Below, piece by piece: positions 1 through 5,755 of a stretch of 7,326 nt of DNA (position 1 is the first letter of the stretch; each line of letters opens with the position of its first letter). The notes beneath the pieces are model-generated. The model was not told the origin of the DNA. It ran no database searches and saw only the letters and a list, made by a program, of their open reading frames with translations. Position numbers and translations under genes: made by a program. The stretch comes from an uncultured Bulleidia sp. (GTDB taxonomy: Bacteria; Bacillota_I; Bacilli_A; Erysipelotrichales; Erysipelotrichaceae): NCBI GenBank assembly GCA_934754415.1, contig CAKVIS010000066.1, positions 1-7,326 on the forward strand. The letters run 5' to 3'.

Positions 1-166
1 GTAAAGCAAGGAAATAGCGGTATAGTGGACATGCCGTAGGTTAAATTAAGTCCTTATGATTAGTTTAGCTTAGAAGCCCTATCTTCAAACATGATGTCTT
101 ACATCTGTTAAGGTGGGGAGGTTCACGTAAGATACTGTAGCATAAAAATGTACAGTATCTTTTTTT
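1..166 (+). ncRNA. 3' part of a structured RNA, possibly 6S RNA (5' end outside window)
   Basis: No credible reading frame lies here, but the stretch folds well and ends in a textbook terminator, so it reads as a non-coding RNA entering from the left. Seen: AAGGA (8-12) can pair with TCCTT (51-55), enclosing CGGTA (18-22) with TGCCG (32-36). Further on, CCCTATCTT after GAAG pairs over nine positions with AAGGTGGGG, two of the pairs being G-U, and encloses a GATGT/ACATC hairpin around base 95. The order 'GAAGCC, then a hairpin ending near AAGG, then GGTTCA' recalls the 3' strand of the 6S RNA bubble, the regulator of housekeeping RNA polymerase. That likeness is from memory and is weak. RNase P RNA, tmRNA and SRP RNA were considered, and their conserved blocks are not visible. 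Confidence 0.35.
130..166 (+). terminator. Intrinsic terminator of the left-edge RNA
   Basis: A perfect 10-bp stem, AGATACTGTA (130-139) with TACAGTATCT (151-160), has an 11-base loop and runs into seven T residues (160-166). It is a strong rightward intrinsic terminator and sets the 3' end of whatever RNA occupies the left edge. Confidence 0.85.
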
Positions 167-243
167 GACTGTAACTCCTGAAGAATGTTATAGGCGATAG
201 CGGTGTGGCTCAATGTTTACTGAAAAACAGACAAGATGAGGAA

Positions 244-271
244 CTTAAAAGGATGAGCTTTCCCTCATCCT
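244..271 (-). terminator. Intrinsic terminator of the zinc-ribbon gene (minus strand)
   Basis: The 8-bp stem AGGATGAG (250-257) / CTCATCCT (264-271) with a 6-base loop lies seven bases past the stop codon of the leftward gene. On the minus strand it is followed by TTTTAAG, a short T-run, so termination may be moderate. The 167-243 stretch between the two terminators shows no gene or clear structure. Confidence 0.65.
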
Positions 272-277
272 CACATT

Positions 278-1507
278 TTACTTCTTTAGTTCTTCCCATT
301 CAGGCCCTAATTGAAGACTTCCATCAGAACTTCCAACAAAAGTATTGCCTTTTTTATAAATATGATCATATTTGACATCTGCCTGATAGTTCTGACCGGT
401 ATTGTCGTGATAGTATTCTACTCCACGGATTCCATCAGTAGAATGGTCGATGATATGGTTCATCTGCTGAGAGTGTGACTGTACTGCAGAATTGACGATA
501 TTGCTGGTTTCAGAAAGTGTGGCAGAGATATTCTGAGAAGCACGTATGGCATTTTGCTGACGTGACATGGCACCCTGCAGCTGAATCTGCTGTACATTCT
601 GGATTTCTTCATTCTGTAATGCAAAGTATACAGGACCGTAGTTAAAGTTTTTCAGAAAGTTATCAAATATAGCTTCATAACTGCTGTCTTCAGTACTATC
701 TGTTTTGGGATACATAATTATCAAATCATAGTAACGTCCCCAGTCAAAGGTTCCCATACCTCCGATACCATACATAGCTCCCATAACAGAAACACCTTTT
801 CTTAATAGATCCTGCCAGGATGCTCCTTGAGAAGTATTCTCTGTATGAGAAAGTACAGTGCTGAAGAAGCCGTTGTATTGTTGTCCATCTGCCTGAAAGG
901 AAAAAGCAAATTTACCTGGAAAAGCAATGCATGGTTTTTTCATTTTCTCTGCAGATACTTGCTGGAAATACATGGTCATCTTTTCAGCGTTGGTGAAGTT
1001 TACTGGCTGTAACTGTAGATTGGCAAGAGGTTTTTGTAAGAGTCTCTTACAGGTGGAAGTGATTCTTCGGATGGCATATTGTGGAAGATCCATGAATTTA
1101 CTGTAATTGGTAAAAGTCATGGGATCAAACTGATATTCTCTGGAAGCGGAATGTGTGGTGAATCCAAAATTAAAGGCAGGTCTTGGATCAGCGTCTTTAT
1201 AAAAGGCAAAAGGGTAAAACACAAGCTGTGCTCCGTTTTGAGAAATGAGCTGCAATCCTTTGCAGACTGGTGCAAGACTGGAAATGGATTCGTTATCATC
1301 AAAGATACCATAAGACCACCCTTGAGGTACATAAATCTTAAAGACAGTGCCTCTTCCCTGATAGTTTATGGTTTGTACTTCGGATGGTGAAGTCTTCTGT
1401 TTCAACTGGTATTCTTTTCCACACCATTTACAACGGATATGTACAGCATCTTCTTCCACCTGTATCAGATGATTACAATTTGGACAACGTATCTGTTTGT
1501 ATGACAT
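278..1507 (-). CDS. Zinc-ribbon protein with PQGW beta domain and C-terminal module shared with the divergent lipoprotein
   Basis: Protein of 409 residues, not assignable to a named family. Residues 5-35 form a zinc ribbon: CPNC (C8, C11) and CKWC (C26, C29). From about residue 52 comes a beta-rich region with 'YVPQGW' (59-64), resembling the start of PsbP/DUF1795-like domains. Residues 313-404 match the C-terminus of the lipoprotein at 4225-5586, collinear for about 56 residues (SQN.S....ETS, then G.E...D, TG and a D-H-Y cluster). I start at ATG 1507 because AAGGGGG lies nine bases upstream and the zinc ribbon begins directly after. A longer frame back to TTG 1636 lacks a ribosome binding site and crosses the promoter. 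With this start there is no signal peptide or clear membrane helix, so the protein is probably cytoplasmic or non-classically localised. It is transcribed divergently from the LuxR-type regulator, its likely controller. Function unknown. Confidence 0.85.
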   Translation of the reverse strand: MSYKQIRCPNCNHLIQVEEDAVHIRCKWCGKEYQLKQKTSPSEVQTINYQGRGTVFKIYVPQGWSYGIFDDNESISSLAPVCKGLQLISQNGAQLVFYPFAFYKDADPRPAFNFGFTTHSASREYQFDPMTFTNYSKFMDLPQYAIRRITSTCKRLLQKPLANLQLQPVNFTNAEKMTMYFQQVSAEKMKKPCIAFPGKFAFSFQADGQQYNGFFSTVLSHTENTSQGASWQDLLRKGVSVMGAMYGIGGMGTFDWGRYYDLIIMYPKTDSTEDSSYEAIFDNFLKNFNYGPVYFALQNEEIQNVQQIQLQGAMSRQQNAIRASQNISATLSETSNIVNSAVQSHSQQMNHIIDHSTDGIRGVEYYHDNTGQNYQADVKYDHIYKKGNTFVGSSDGSLQLGPEWEELKK

Positions 1508-1516
1508 ACAATCATT

Positions 1517-1523
1517 CCCCCTT
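1517..1523 (-). promoter_or_regulatory. Ribosome binding site deciding the zinc-ribbon gene start
   Basis: The minus-strand AAGGGGG sits nine bases before ATG 1507. It decides the start in favour of this ATG over the upstream TTG 1636, which has no comparable site, and over ATG 1528, which the site overlaps downstream. Confidence 0.7.
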
Positions 1524-1549
1524 GGCATTTGTATAGGTGATTTCAGTGT

Positions 1550-1555
1550 ATCATA
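1550..1555 (-). promoter_or_regulatory. Putative -10 box of the zinc-ribbon gene
   Basis: The minus-strand TATGAT matches the TATAAT consensus at five of six positions and predicts a start about 35 bases before ATG 1507. The -35 position (minus strand TCAACT) is poor and is partly covered by the 17-bp repeated site at 1574-1590, as expected for a promoter needing an activator. Inference only. Confidence 0.45.
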
Positions 1556-1573
1556 GAGAATTTGGGTATCACA

Positions 1574-1590
1574 GTTGACGTTTGTTTCAA
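1574..1590 (-). promoter_or_regulatory. Operator-like site, copy 1 (minus orientation)
   Basis: On the minus strand this reads TTGAAACAAACGTCAAC. It differs from the plus-strand site at 1647-1663 at only two of 17 positions. Each copy holds a TTGA-N8-TCAA dyad, suitable for a dimeric helix-turn-helix protein such as LuxR-family regulators. The site abuts the -35 region of the leftward gene. The proposed binder, the regulator encoded next door, is inferred from position. Confidence 0.6.
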
Positions 1591-1646
1591 TCGGCACAAG
1601 GAAAATAATGAGAACCAAAAAGCAGGAAGTATTCAAAAAGAAATGG

Positions 1647-1663
1647 TTGAGACAAATGTCAAC
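1647..1663 (+). promoter_or_regulatory. Operator-like site, copy 2 (plus orientation)
   Basis: Reads TTGAGACAAATGTCAAC, 15 of 17 identical to the opposite-strand site at 1574-1590. Similarity continues weakly for about eight more bases downstream (T.T..TAC). The dyad centres are 72 bp apart, close to seven helical turns. The site is upstream of the regulator gene, so autoregulation is likely if the regulator binds it. Confidence 0.6.
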
Positions 1664-1685
1664 TATTGTACAGGAGACTTTTATT

Positions 1686-1691
1686 TATAAT
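1686..1691 (+). promoter_or_regulatory. Possible -10 box of the regulator operon
   Basis: A perfect TATAAT lies 22 bases after the operator-like site and has no convincing -35. If used, transcription starts near 1698, which would remove the GGAGG at 1692-1696 and favour ATG 1738 as translation start. If not used, the promoter lies further upstream. Confidence 0.35.
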
Positions 1692-1707
1692 GGAGGTATA
1701 CAAAAGT

Positions 1708-3159
1708 ATGCTGAATACTTCTTATGAGGTTACCTATATGCATTTACAAATAAAGAATACGAAAGTGATGACGCTGATTGTAGCGCTGGCACTGTTTAAC
1801 TTTATCTTTCTGGGGACAGAGTATCTTTTTGATAACATGATGTCTTTAGTGACAGCACCCTCTGATGTCATTGCTGCACAGGGATACATCCTGGGAGCCA
1901 GTGTGATAGGGTTTGTACTGTACCCGTTATTATCAGTAAAGATTCCTGAAAGTGTACACTCCATTGCTGTCTTTGCAGGGGCACTTGCTGAAATTATATG
2001 TATGTTTGTTATCTGGCAACGTGCATCCTATTTACTGATTTTAATTGCAGGTTGTCTTGCCTATGTGTTGATAGGTGTTGCAGGAAGTGCGCTGCATTAT
2101 CGTCTGTCACATGTGCTGGAGCATTCCAGTCTTGCAAAAACAGTTGCAGTTTCTTATGCCCTTGGAATTCTGTTTCAGTATCTGAATACACATCTTGTAC
2201 AGAATTCTATGGCAGAATCAATAGTCCTTGCTGTTTCTTCTGCCATTGTTGCAGTACTGATGCTAAAAGCGGAACATGAACAGACAGAAGATATTAAAGG
2301 TACAGATTACGTAAAGAATCTTAAGAATCCATATCTGTCGGGGATGGCGTTGATAGCTGTGGTGATGTTAATGACATGCATTTTCTCTACATTGGATGCG
2401 GCAGTCACACTTGTTCATGTGTCTGGAAACGGTGATGTAGGAAATTGGCCAAGACTGTTACTGGCACTTAGTGCTCTCTTTGCGGGTGTACTGTATGATG
2501 CCTGTCATCAGAAATACATGCATCTGATTATGTACGGAGTCACAGTTTTATCTACCTTATGTATTGTGGTAATGGAAAATAGCGGATCCTTCTATGCAGG
2601 TTTAATTGTTTTTTATCTTTCTGCAGGATTCTTTGTGGTCTATTTTACAAGCAGTTTTATGAAGTTGTCTTATGAAACGGATTTGCCTCAGTTATGTGCG
2701 GGACTTGGAAGAGCTGTGAACAATGTCTGTGCGTTTATCATGTCCTCTGTTTCTTTGAAACTGTTACAGTCGGATAACCACATTCTAAGAAACGGTACAG
2801 TACTGCTATTGTTTGTACTTATCAGTGCTGCATTTTACTTCTATGTTTCCTTGATGAAACCTGCAGAAGAAAAGAAGGAAGTTACAGAACAAAAAGATGC
2901 GGGCATGAGTGAAAAAGAACGATTACAGCAATTTGCCAGAGCTTTCTCATTGACCCAAAGAGAAACAGAAGTATTGGAAGTGTTACTGGTATCTGATGAA
3001 AATGTACAGGAAATTGCAGAACAGTTACTGATTTCTCGTGCTGCACTGTATCGGCATATTACAAGTATTAATGAAAAGACCAATACAAAATCAAGAATTG
3101 GATTAGTGCAGTTCTATTACCGGTTTGAGGGAGGAAGTCCAAATGAAAAGGATACTTAA
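1708..3159 (+). CDS. Membrane-bound LuxR-family regulator with a 12-helix MFS-like domain
   Basis: 483 residues from ATG 1708. The first 383 hold about twelve hydrophobic helices, near 20-37, 55-76, 83-103, 108-128, 144-160, 169-188, 211-230, 249-266, 272-290, 294-313, 331-353 and 363-383, as in MFS transporters. A charged linker (about 385-411) leads to a LuxR-type DNA-binding domain (413-472) with 'LTQRETEVLEVLL', 'IAEQLLISRAALYRHI' and 'SRIGLVQFYY'. Known: LuxR proteins with MFS-like N-termini occur in gut Actinobacteria and Firmicutes and act as membrane-tethered transcription factors. Inferred: the helices sense a ligand or an envelope partner and the cytoplasmic tail binds the repeated sites upstream. 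ATG 1708 follows GGAGG by 11 bases; ATG 1738, after GAGG with 8-base spacing, is a real alternative and lies closer to helix 1. It overlaps the next gene by 17 bases. Confidence 0.9.
   Translation: MLNTSYEVTYMHLQIKNTKVMTLIVALALFNFIFLGTEYLFDNMMSLVTAPSDVIAAQGYILGASVIGFVLYPLLSVKIPESVHSIAVFAGALAEIICMFVIWQRASYLLILIAGCLAYVLIGVAGSALHYRLSHVLEHSSLAKTVAVSYALGILFQYLNTHLVQNSMAESIVLAVSSAIVAVLMLKAEHEQTEDIKGTDYVKNLKNPYLSGMALIAVVMLMTCIFSTLDAAVTLVHVSGNGDVGNWPRLLLALSALFAGVLYDACHQKYMHLIMYGVTVLSTLCIVVMENSGSFYAGLIVFYLSAGFFVVYFTSSFMKLSYETDLPQLCAGLGRAVNNVCAFIMSSVSLKLLQSDNHILRNGTVLLLFVLISAAFYFYVSLMKPAEEKKEVTEQKDAGMSEKERLQQFARAFSLTQRETEVLEVLLVSDENVQEIAEQLLISRAALYRHITSINEKTNTKSRIGLVQFYYRFEGGSPNEKDT
3128..3136 (+). promoter_or_regulatory. 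Ribosome binding site deciding the first lipoprotein start
   Basis: AGGGAGGAA, inside the last codons of the regulator, is spaced about six bases before ATG 3143. It selects this ATG, which begins a clean lipoprotein signal, over a GTG-type start at 3125 that would add six residues. Confidence 0.75.
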
Positions 3160-4234
3160 ATGCGTTGGTGTTGTCACATTAGTGATTGCTGGTGCACTAT
3201 GTACAGGTTGTACAAAGTCAAAGGGGAAGGAAGAAAAAGAAGAGTTACACCTGGAAACGTATGATGGGTATGCATATTCTTCTGCAGATACAAAAACAAA
3301 GTATACCTTACATACAAAAGGCAGTTTTACATTACATTGTTCTTTCTTTTCTGGAGAAGAACAGATCTATTCTCTTCAAGTGGTGAATGCGAGATTCTTA
3401 TCCAACAACAAATCTTTGGACACAAACATCAAAGTAATGAAAGTGACAGATGCCAATGGAACAGATACTACAGACAGTTTTAAAAAGTTTACGTTTACTT
3501 TCCAACCTGAACAAGTACTGATGCAGGTGGAAAGAGATGAAGATACGCTTGCAGGAGGTGTTTCAAACAATCTTGTAAGTGGAGAGTATGTATTGAGTAA
3601 AGAGATTGTGAATTCTTCTGAAGAACCACAGATAACAGATACATTTACTTTCAAACCTTATCAGATACGTGAACTGATAGCTGTATCCAGATGGTATTAC
3701 AAACAGAACAATGCCTATGTTCCAACTGAGGCAGAGTGGAAAGACAATGAAGACGGTACTTTTACGATTCAGCTCTATGACAATATTCAGGATGATGAAA
3801 GTACTGTACATACTGCTACTTCTGCTATCTATACGGTAGACAGGTATGGAAAAGGAGAAGAGGAAGTGATGTTTGAGGAAGTGGAATTTCCTGAAGTGTC
3901 TTTTTCTGAACTTATTTCCTGTATGGAAAAACCTGTACAGCTAATATATACCACTAATACAGAAACACACAGAGAATGGGATATACAGAATCAGGAAATC
4001 CTACAGGCATGTTTTCAGGCATTACAATCGATAGAAATAAAAGAAAAGAAGGATGTACGTACTGCAGATGCAGAAGAAATACTGACGTTCAGATTTGCGG
4101 ACGATACAGAATGGACACTTACTTTTGAAAATGGGAATCTGCTTAGAAATGCCAGCTGCTATACAACTGAAGGCTATGCAAAGGTAAGAAAGATATTACA
4201 GGACTATCTTAAAGAGGAGGGACTATGGGATTAA
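3143..4234 (+). CDS. Lipoprotein with a 'YTVDRYGKG' domain
   Basis: 363 residues. A basic N-terminus (MKRILK) and hydrophobic core end at TGC (C23), a lipoprotein signal; cysteine at the -3 position of the box is atypical. After a short KE-rich linker come a beta-rich domain of unknown kind (about 35-153), a second domain (about 166-250) with 'YYKQNNAYVPTEAEW', 'DNEDGTFTIQLYD', 'HTATSAIYTVDRYGKG', and a C-terminal alpha/beta domain (about 251-363) with 'VQLIYTTN' and 'LTFRFADD'. The YTVDRYGKG domain recurs in lipoproteins of gut Firmicutes, to my recollection without a known function. The product is expected to sit on the outer face of the membrane. It is the middle gene of the operon, overlapping the regulator by 17 bases and the next gene by 10, so expression is probably coupled; an accessory role in sensing is possible. 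No catalytic motif is visible. Confidence 0.85.
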   Translation: MKRILKCVGVVTLVIAGALCTGCTKSKGKEEKEELHLETYDGYAYSSADTKTKYTLHTKGSFTLHCSFFSGEEQIYSLQVVNARFLSNNKSLDTNIKVMKVTDANGTDTTDSFKKFTFTFQPEQVLMQVERDEDTLAGGVSNNLVSGEYVLSKEIVNSSEEPQITDTFTFKPYQIRELIAVSRWYYKQNNAYVPTEAEWKDNEDGTFTIQLYDNIQDDESTVHTATSAIYTVDRYGKGEEEVMFEEVEFPEVSFSELISCMEKPVQLIYTTNTETHREWDIQNQEILQACFQALQSIEIKEKKDVRTADAEEILTFRFADDTEWTLTFENGNLLRNASCYTTEGYAKVRKILQDYLKEEGLWD

Positions 4235-5586
4235 AAAAAGGTATTCAAAAACTGTGTACATGGACGATGGTATGTTTGTTATCAACGACTGTACTTACAG
4301 GATGCGGGAAGAAACATACTCAGAAAGAGCCTATGGCAGGTACCTGGATTTTAACAGGTATGCAGTATGATGGAGAAACTTATACACAGAAAGATATTGA
4401 AAGTGCCGGAGCAGGTATGACTCTGGAACTGTTTGAAGATGGTACGGGTACAATGCTTTATGATGGAGTGACCTCAGATGTAACATGGGATGCGGAAGAA
4501 ATTCATACTGAAACAGGTACAGATACATATGTCTTGAAAGATGGTATCTTAACTGTTTACGATGAAACAACAGAAATGTATTTTGAAAAAACAGATGCTT
4601 TACAAAAAGATACTTCTTCCAATAAGAAGGATAAAGATGTGGAAGATAATTGGGAGGTGACTCAGTTAGCTTCTTCTTTGGATCTTGTACCATACAGCTG
4701 TGAAGATTTTACCATGAATATCCCTCAGGGATGGGTGGTAGAAGAAGCACCATCCTATGCAGGAATGTTTCATGTCATTCGTGTATATGATCCAGATAAG
4801 CCAGTGAATCAGATTGTGTACATGCCTAAGGCAGAACCGTTTTTCCCTGATGAAAATGTAAAATACATGTTTGGTTTAAACAATGAAATCTATGGACTGT
4901 GTCCTGTATTGGATAATGTCTCTACTGAAGGCATCTTTCAGGTGTTTTCTCAATATGCTGCAGCACTGGAAGCTAATGAAGTCTATACCTCTGTCCATGT
5001 GCCGCATATTGAAAATTTCTCTGTGCTGGAAAGTTTTCCGAGTAATTCTCAGATGAGTTCTGTATCAGTCTCTTCCAGTATTCTTCGTGCAACCTTTACA
5101 CAGGATGGTGTGAAAGGAGAAGGGATGTTTGCGGCGGATGTGGTTCCTTTTGCCATTGAACTTGGTACAGGGTATTACATGGCTTATTCCGTTGGCTTTA
5201 TTACAGCAGCTAAAGATGATTTTCAAAACTGGGCAAATACACTGCAAAAGAGCCTTGCAAGTCTTGACTATTCTTCAGAGTTTGTAAGTATTGCAATGAA
5301 TCAGAGTGATCAGCAGGTAGTGACTTCTCAGAACCTGAGCAGAATCGCTAATGAAACATCAGACATGATTATGTCTTCATGGGAAAACAGAAATGCTTCT
5401 CAGGATATTCTTTCTCAGAAACAAAGTGATGCCACATTAGGCTATGAAAGAATTCAGGATACACAGACCGGGGAAATCATTAAGATTGATAATGGGTTTA
5501 TGGACCACTATGATGGCACCAGATATACCACGATTACAGATGCACAATATGCGGATCCTGTAGACAAAGTGGTACATATTAAGTGA
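4225..5586 (+). CDS. Lipoprotein with lipocalin-like domain, PQGW domain and C-terminal module paralogous to the zinc-ribbon protein
   Basis: 453 residues. Signal peptide with lipobox LTGC (C27). Residues 37-123 (GTW...G...T...LELFEDGTGT...TWD...) look like the small lipocalin-type beta domain common in Firmicutes lipoproteins. A charged linker (about 124-142) follows. From 158, 'DFTMNIPQGW' (161-170) opens a PsbP/DUF1795-like beta domain. The C-terminus has a polar helix (SQNLSRIANETSD, 368-380) and 'LGYERIQDTQTGEIIK' (405-420) followed by 'DNGFMDHYDGTRY' (422-434). From residue 357 it aligns without gaps for about 56 residues to the divergent zinc-ribbon protein. AGGAGG lies four bases before the ATG. 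It is the last gene of the operon, followed closely by the terminator. Probably an anchored extracytoplasmic binding or sensing protein; ligand unknown and no enzyme motif seen. Confidence 0.87.
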   Translation: MGLKKGIQKLCTWTMVCLLSTTVLTGCGKKHTQKEPMAGTWILTGMQYDGETYTQKDIESAGAGMTLELFEDGTGTMLYDGVTSDVTWDAEEIHTETGTDTYVLKDGILTVYDETTEMYFEKTDALQKDTSSNKKDKDVEDNWEVTQLASSLDLVPYSCEDFTMNIPQGWVVEEAPSYAGMFHVIRVYDPDKPVNQIVYMPKAEPFFPDENVKYMFGLNNEIYGLCPVLDNVSTEGIFQVFSQYAAALEANEVYTSVHVPHIENFSVLESFPSNSQMSSVSVSSSILRATFTQDGVKGEGMFAADVVPFAIELGTGYYMAYSVGFITAAKDDFQNWANTLQKSLASLDYSSEFVSIAMNQSDQQVVTSQNLSRIANETSDMIMSSWENRNASQDILSQKQSDATLGYERIQDTQTGEIIKIDNGFMDHYDGTRYTTITDAQYADPVDKVVHIK

Positions 5587-5588
5587 TG

Positions 5589-5634
5589 AAAGAATCTGAT
5601 ACTTTAAAGATAAGGTATCAGATTCTTTGTTTTA
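5589..5634 (+). terminator. Intrinsic terminator of the regulator-lipoprotein operon
   Basis: A perfect 14-bp stem, AAAGAATCTGATAC (5589-5602) with GTATCAGATTCTTT (5615-5628), has a 12-base loop and is followed by the T-rich TTTGTTTTA. It starts two bases past the stop codon and ends the operon, separating it from the HD-MBL gene. Confidence 0.85.
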
Positions 5635-5667
5635 TCGGAAAGAAGCTTTAAATCAGAGAATAAAGAG

Positions 5668-5685
5668 GTGAACAGAGATGTTCAC
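5668..5685 (+). repeat. Perfect inverted repeat in the leader of the HD-MBL gene
   Basis: GTGAACA (5668-5674), a GAGA loop, then TGTTCAC (5679-5685). As RNA this 7-bp hairpin would cover part of a GAGGTG ribosome binding site and the ATG of the tiny ORF at 5678. As DNA it could be an operator. The rest of 5635-5755 holds only the features listed here. Confidence 0.5.
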
Positions 5686-5719
5686 GGGTACTTCGCTTGT
5701 AGAGTGCAAAATGCATTGA
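5678..5719 (+). CDS. Possible 13-codon leader ORF
   Basis: The ATG follows GAGGTG with seven-base spacing and encodes MFTGTSLVECKMH, ending at TGA 5717-5719. The site is good for so short a frame, and the hairpin at 5668-5685 would mask both the site and the start. No family is recognisable, and chance occurrence is quite possible. A proposed extended -10 for the downstream gene begins inside its stop codon, so it may not be on the same transcript. Confidence 0.2.
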   Translation: MFTGTSLVECKMH

Positions 5720-5725
5720 TACAAT
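5697..5725 (+). promoter_or_regulatory. Putative promoter of the HD-MBL gene
   Basis: Extended -10 TGATACAAT (5717-5725), five of six to TATAAT plus the TGn element, 17 bases after a partial -35 TTGTAG (5697-5702). It predicts a leader of roughly 25 bases carrying AAAGGAA about ten bases before ATG 5756. Confidence 0.5.
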
Positions 5726-5755
5726 ACTCATGAATTAAAAAAGGAACCCTGGAAA

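Noticed and set aside
14..203. Repeated ATAGCGGT at 14-21 and 196-203
   Set aside because: Only eight bases match and the flanks diverge, so it is compatible with chance.
827..1390. Plus-strand frames of 61 and 103 codons inside the zinc-ribbon gene
   Set aside because: They lie opposite a well-supported gene with clear domains, have no recognisable motifs and no convincing ribosome binding sites.
1508..1636. N-terminal extension of the zinc-ribbon gene from TTG 1636, giving a hydrophobic signal-like start (CFLVLIIFLV)
   Set aside because: No ribosome binding site precedes the TTG, the stretch covers the operator-like site and the -10 box, and a good AAGGGGG lies before ATG 1507 directly ahead of the zinc ribbon. 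The hydrophobic run is probably chance, though it cannot be fully excluded.
4331..4693. Minus-strand frame of 120 codons inside the second lipoprotein gene
   Set aside because: Its composition is rich in Leu, His and Tyr without domain signals, as expected from the antisense of an acidic coding region.
5711..5727. TTGATACAATACTCATG as a third copy of the operator-like motif
   Set aside because: Only about 11 of 17 positions match and the TTGA-N8-TCAA dyad is not kept; it is better explained as part of the extended -10 box.
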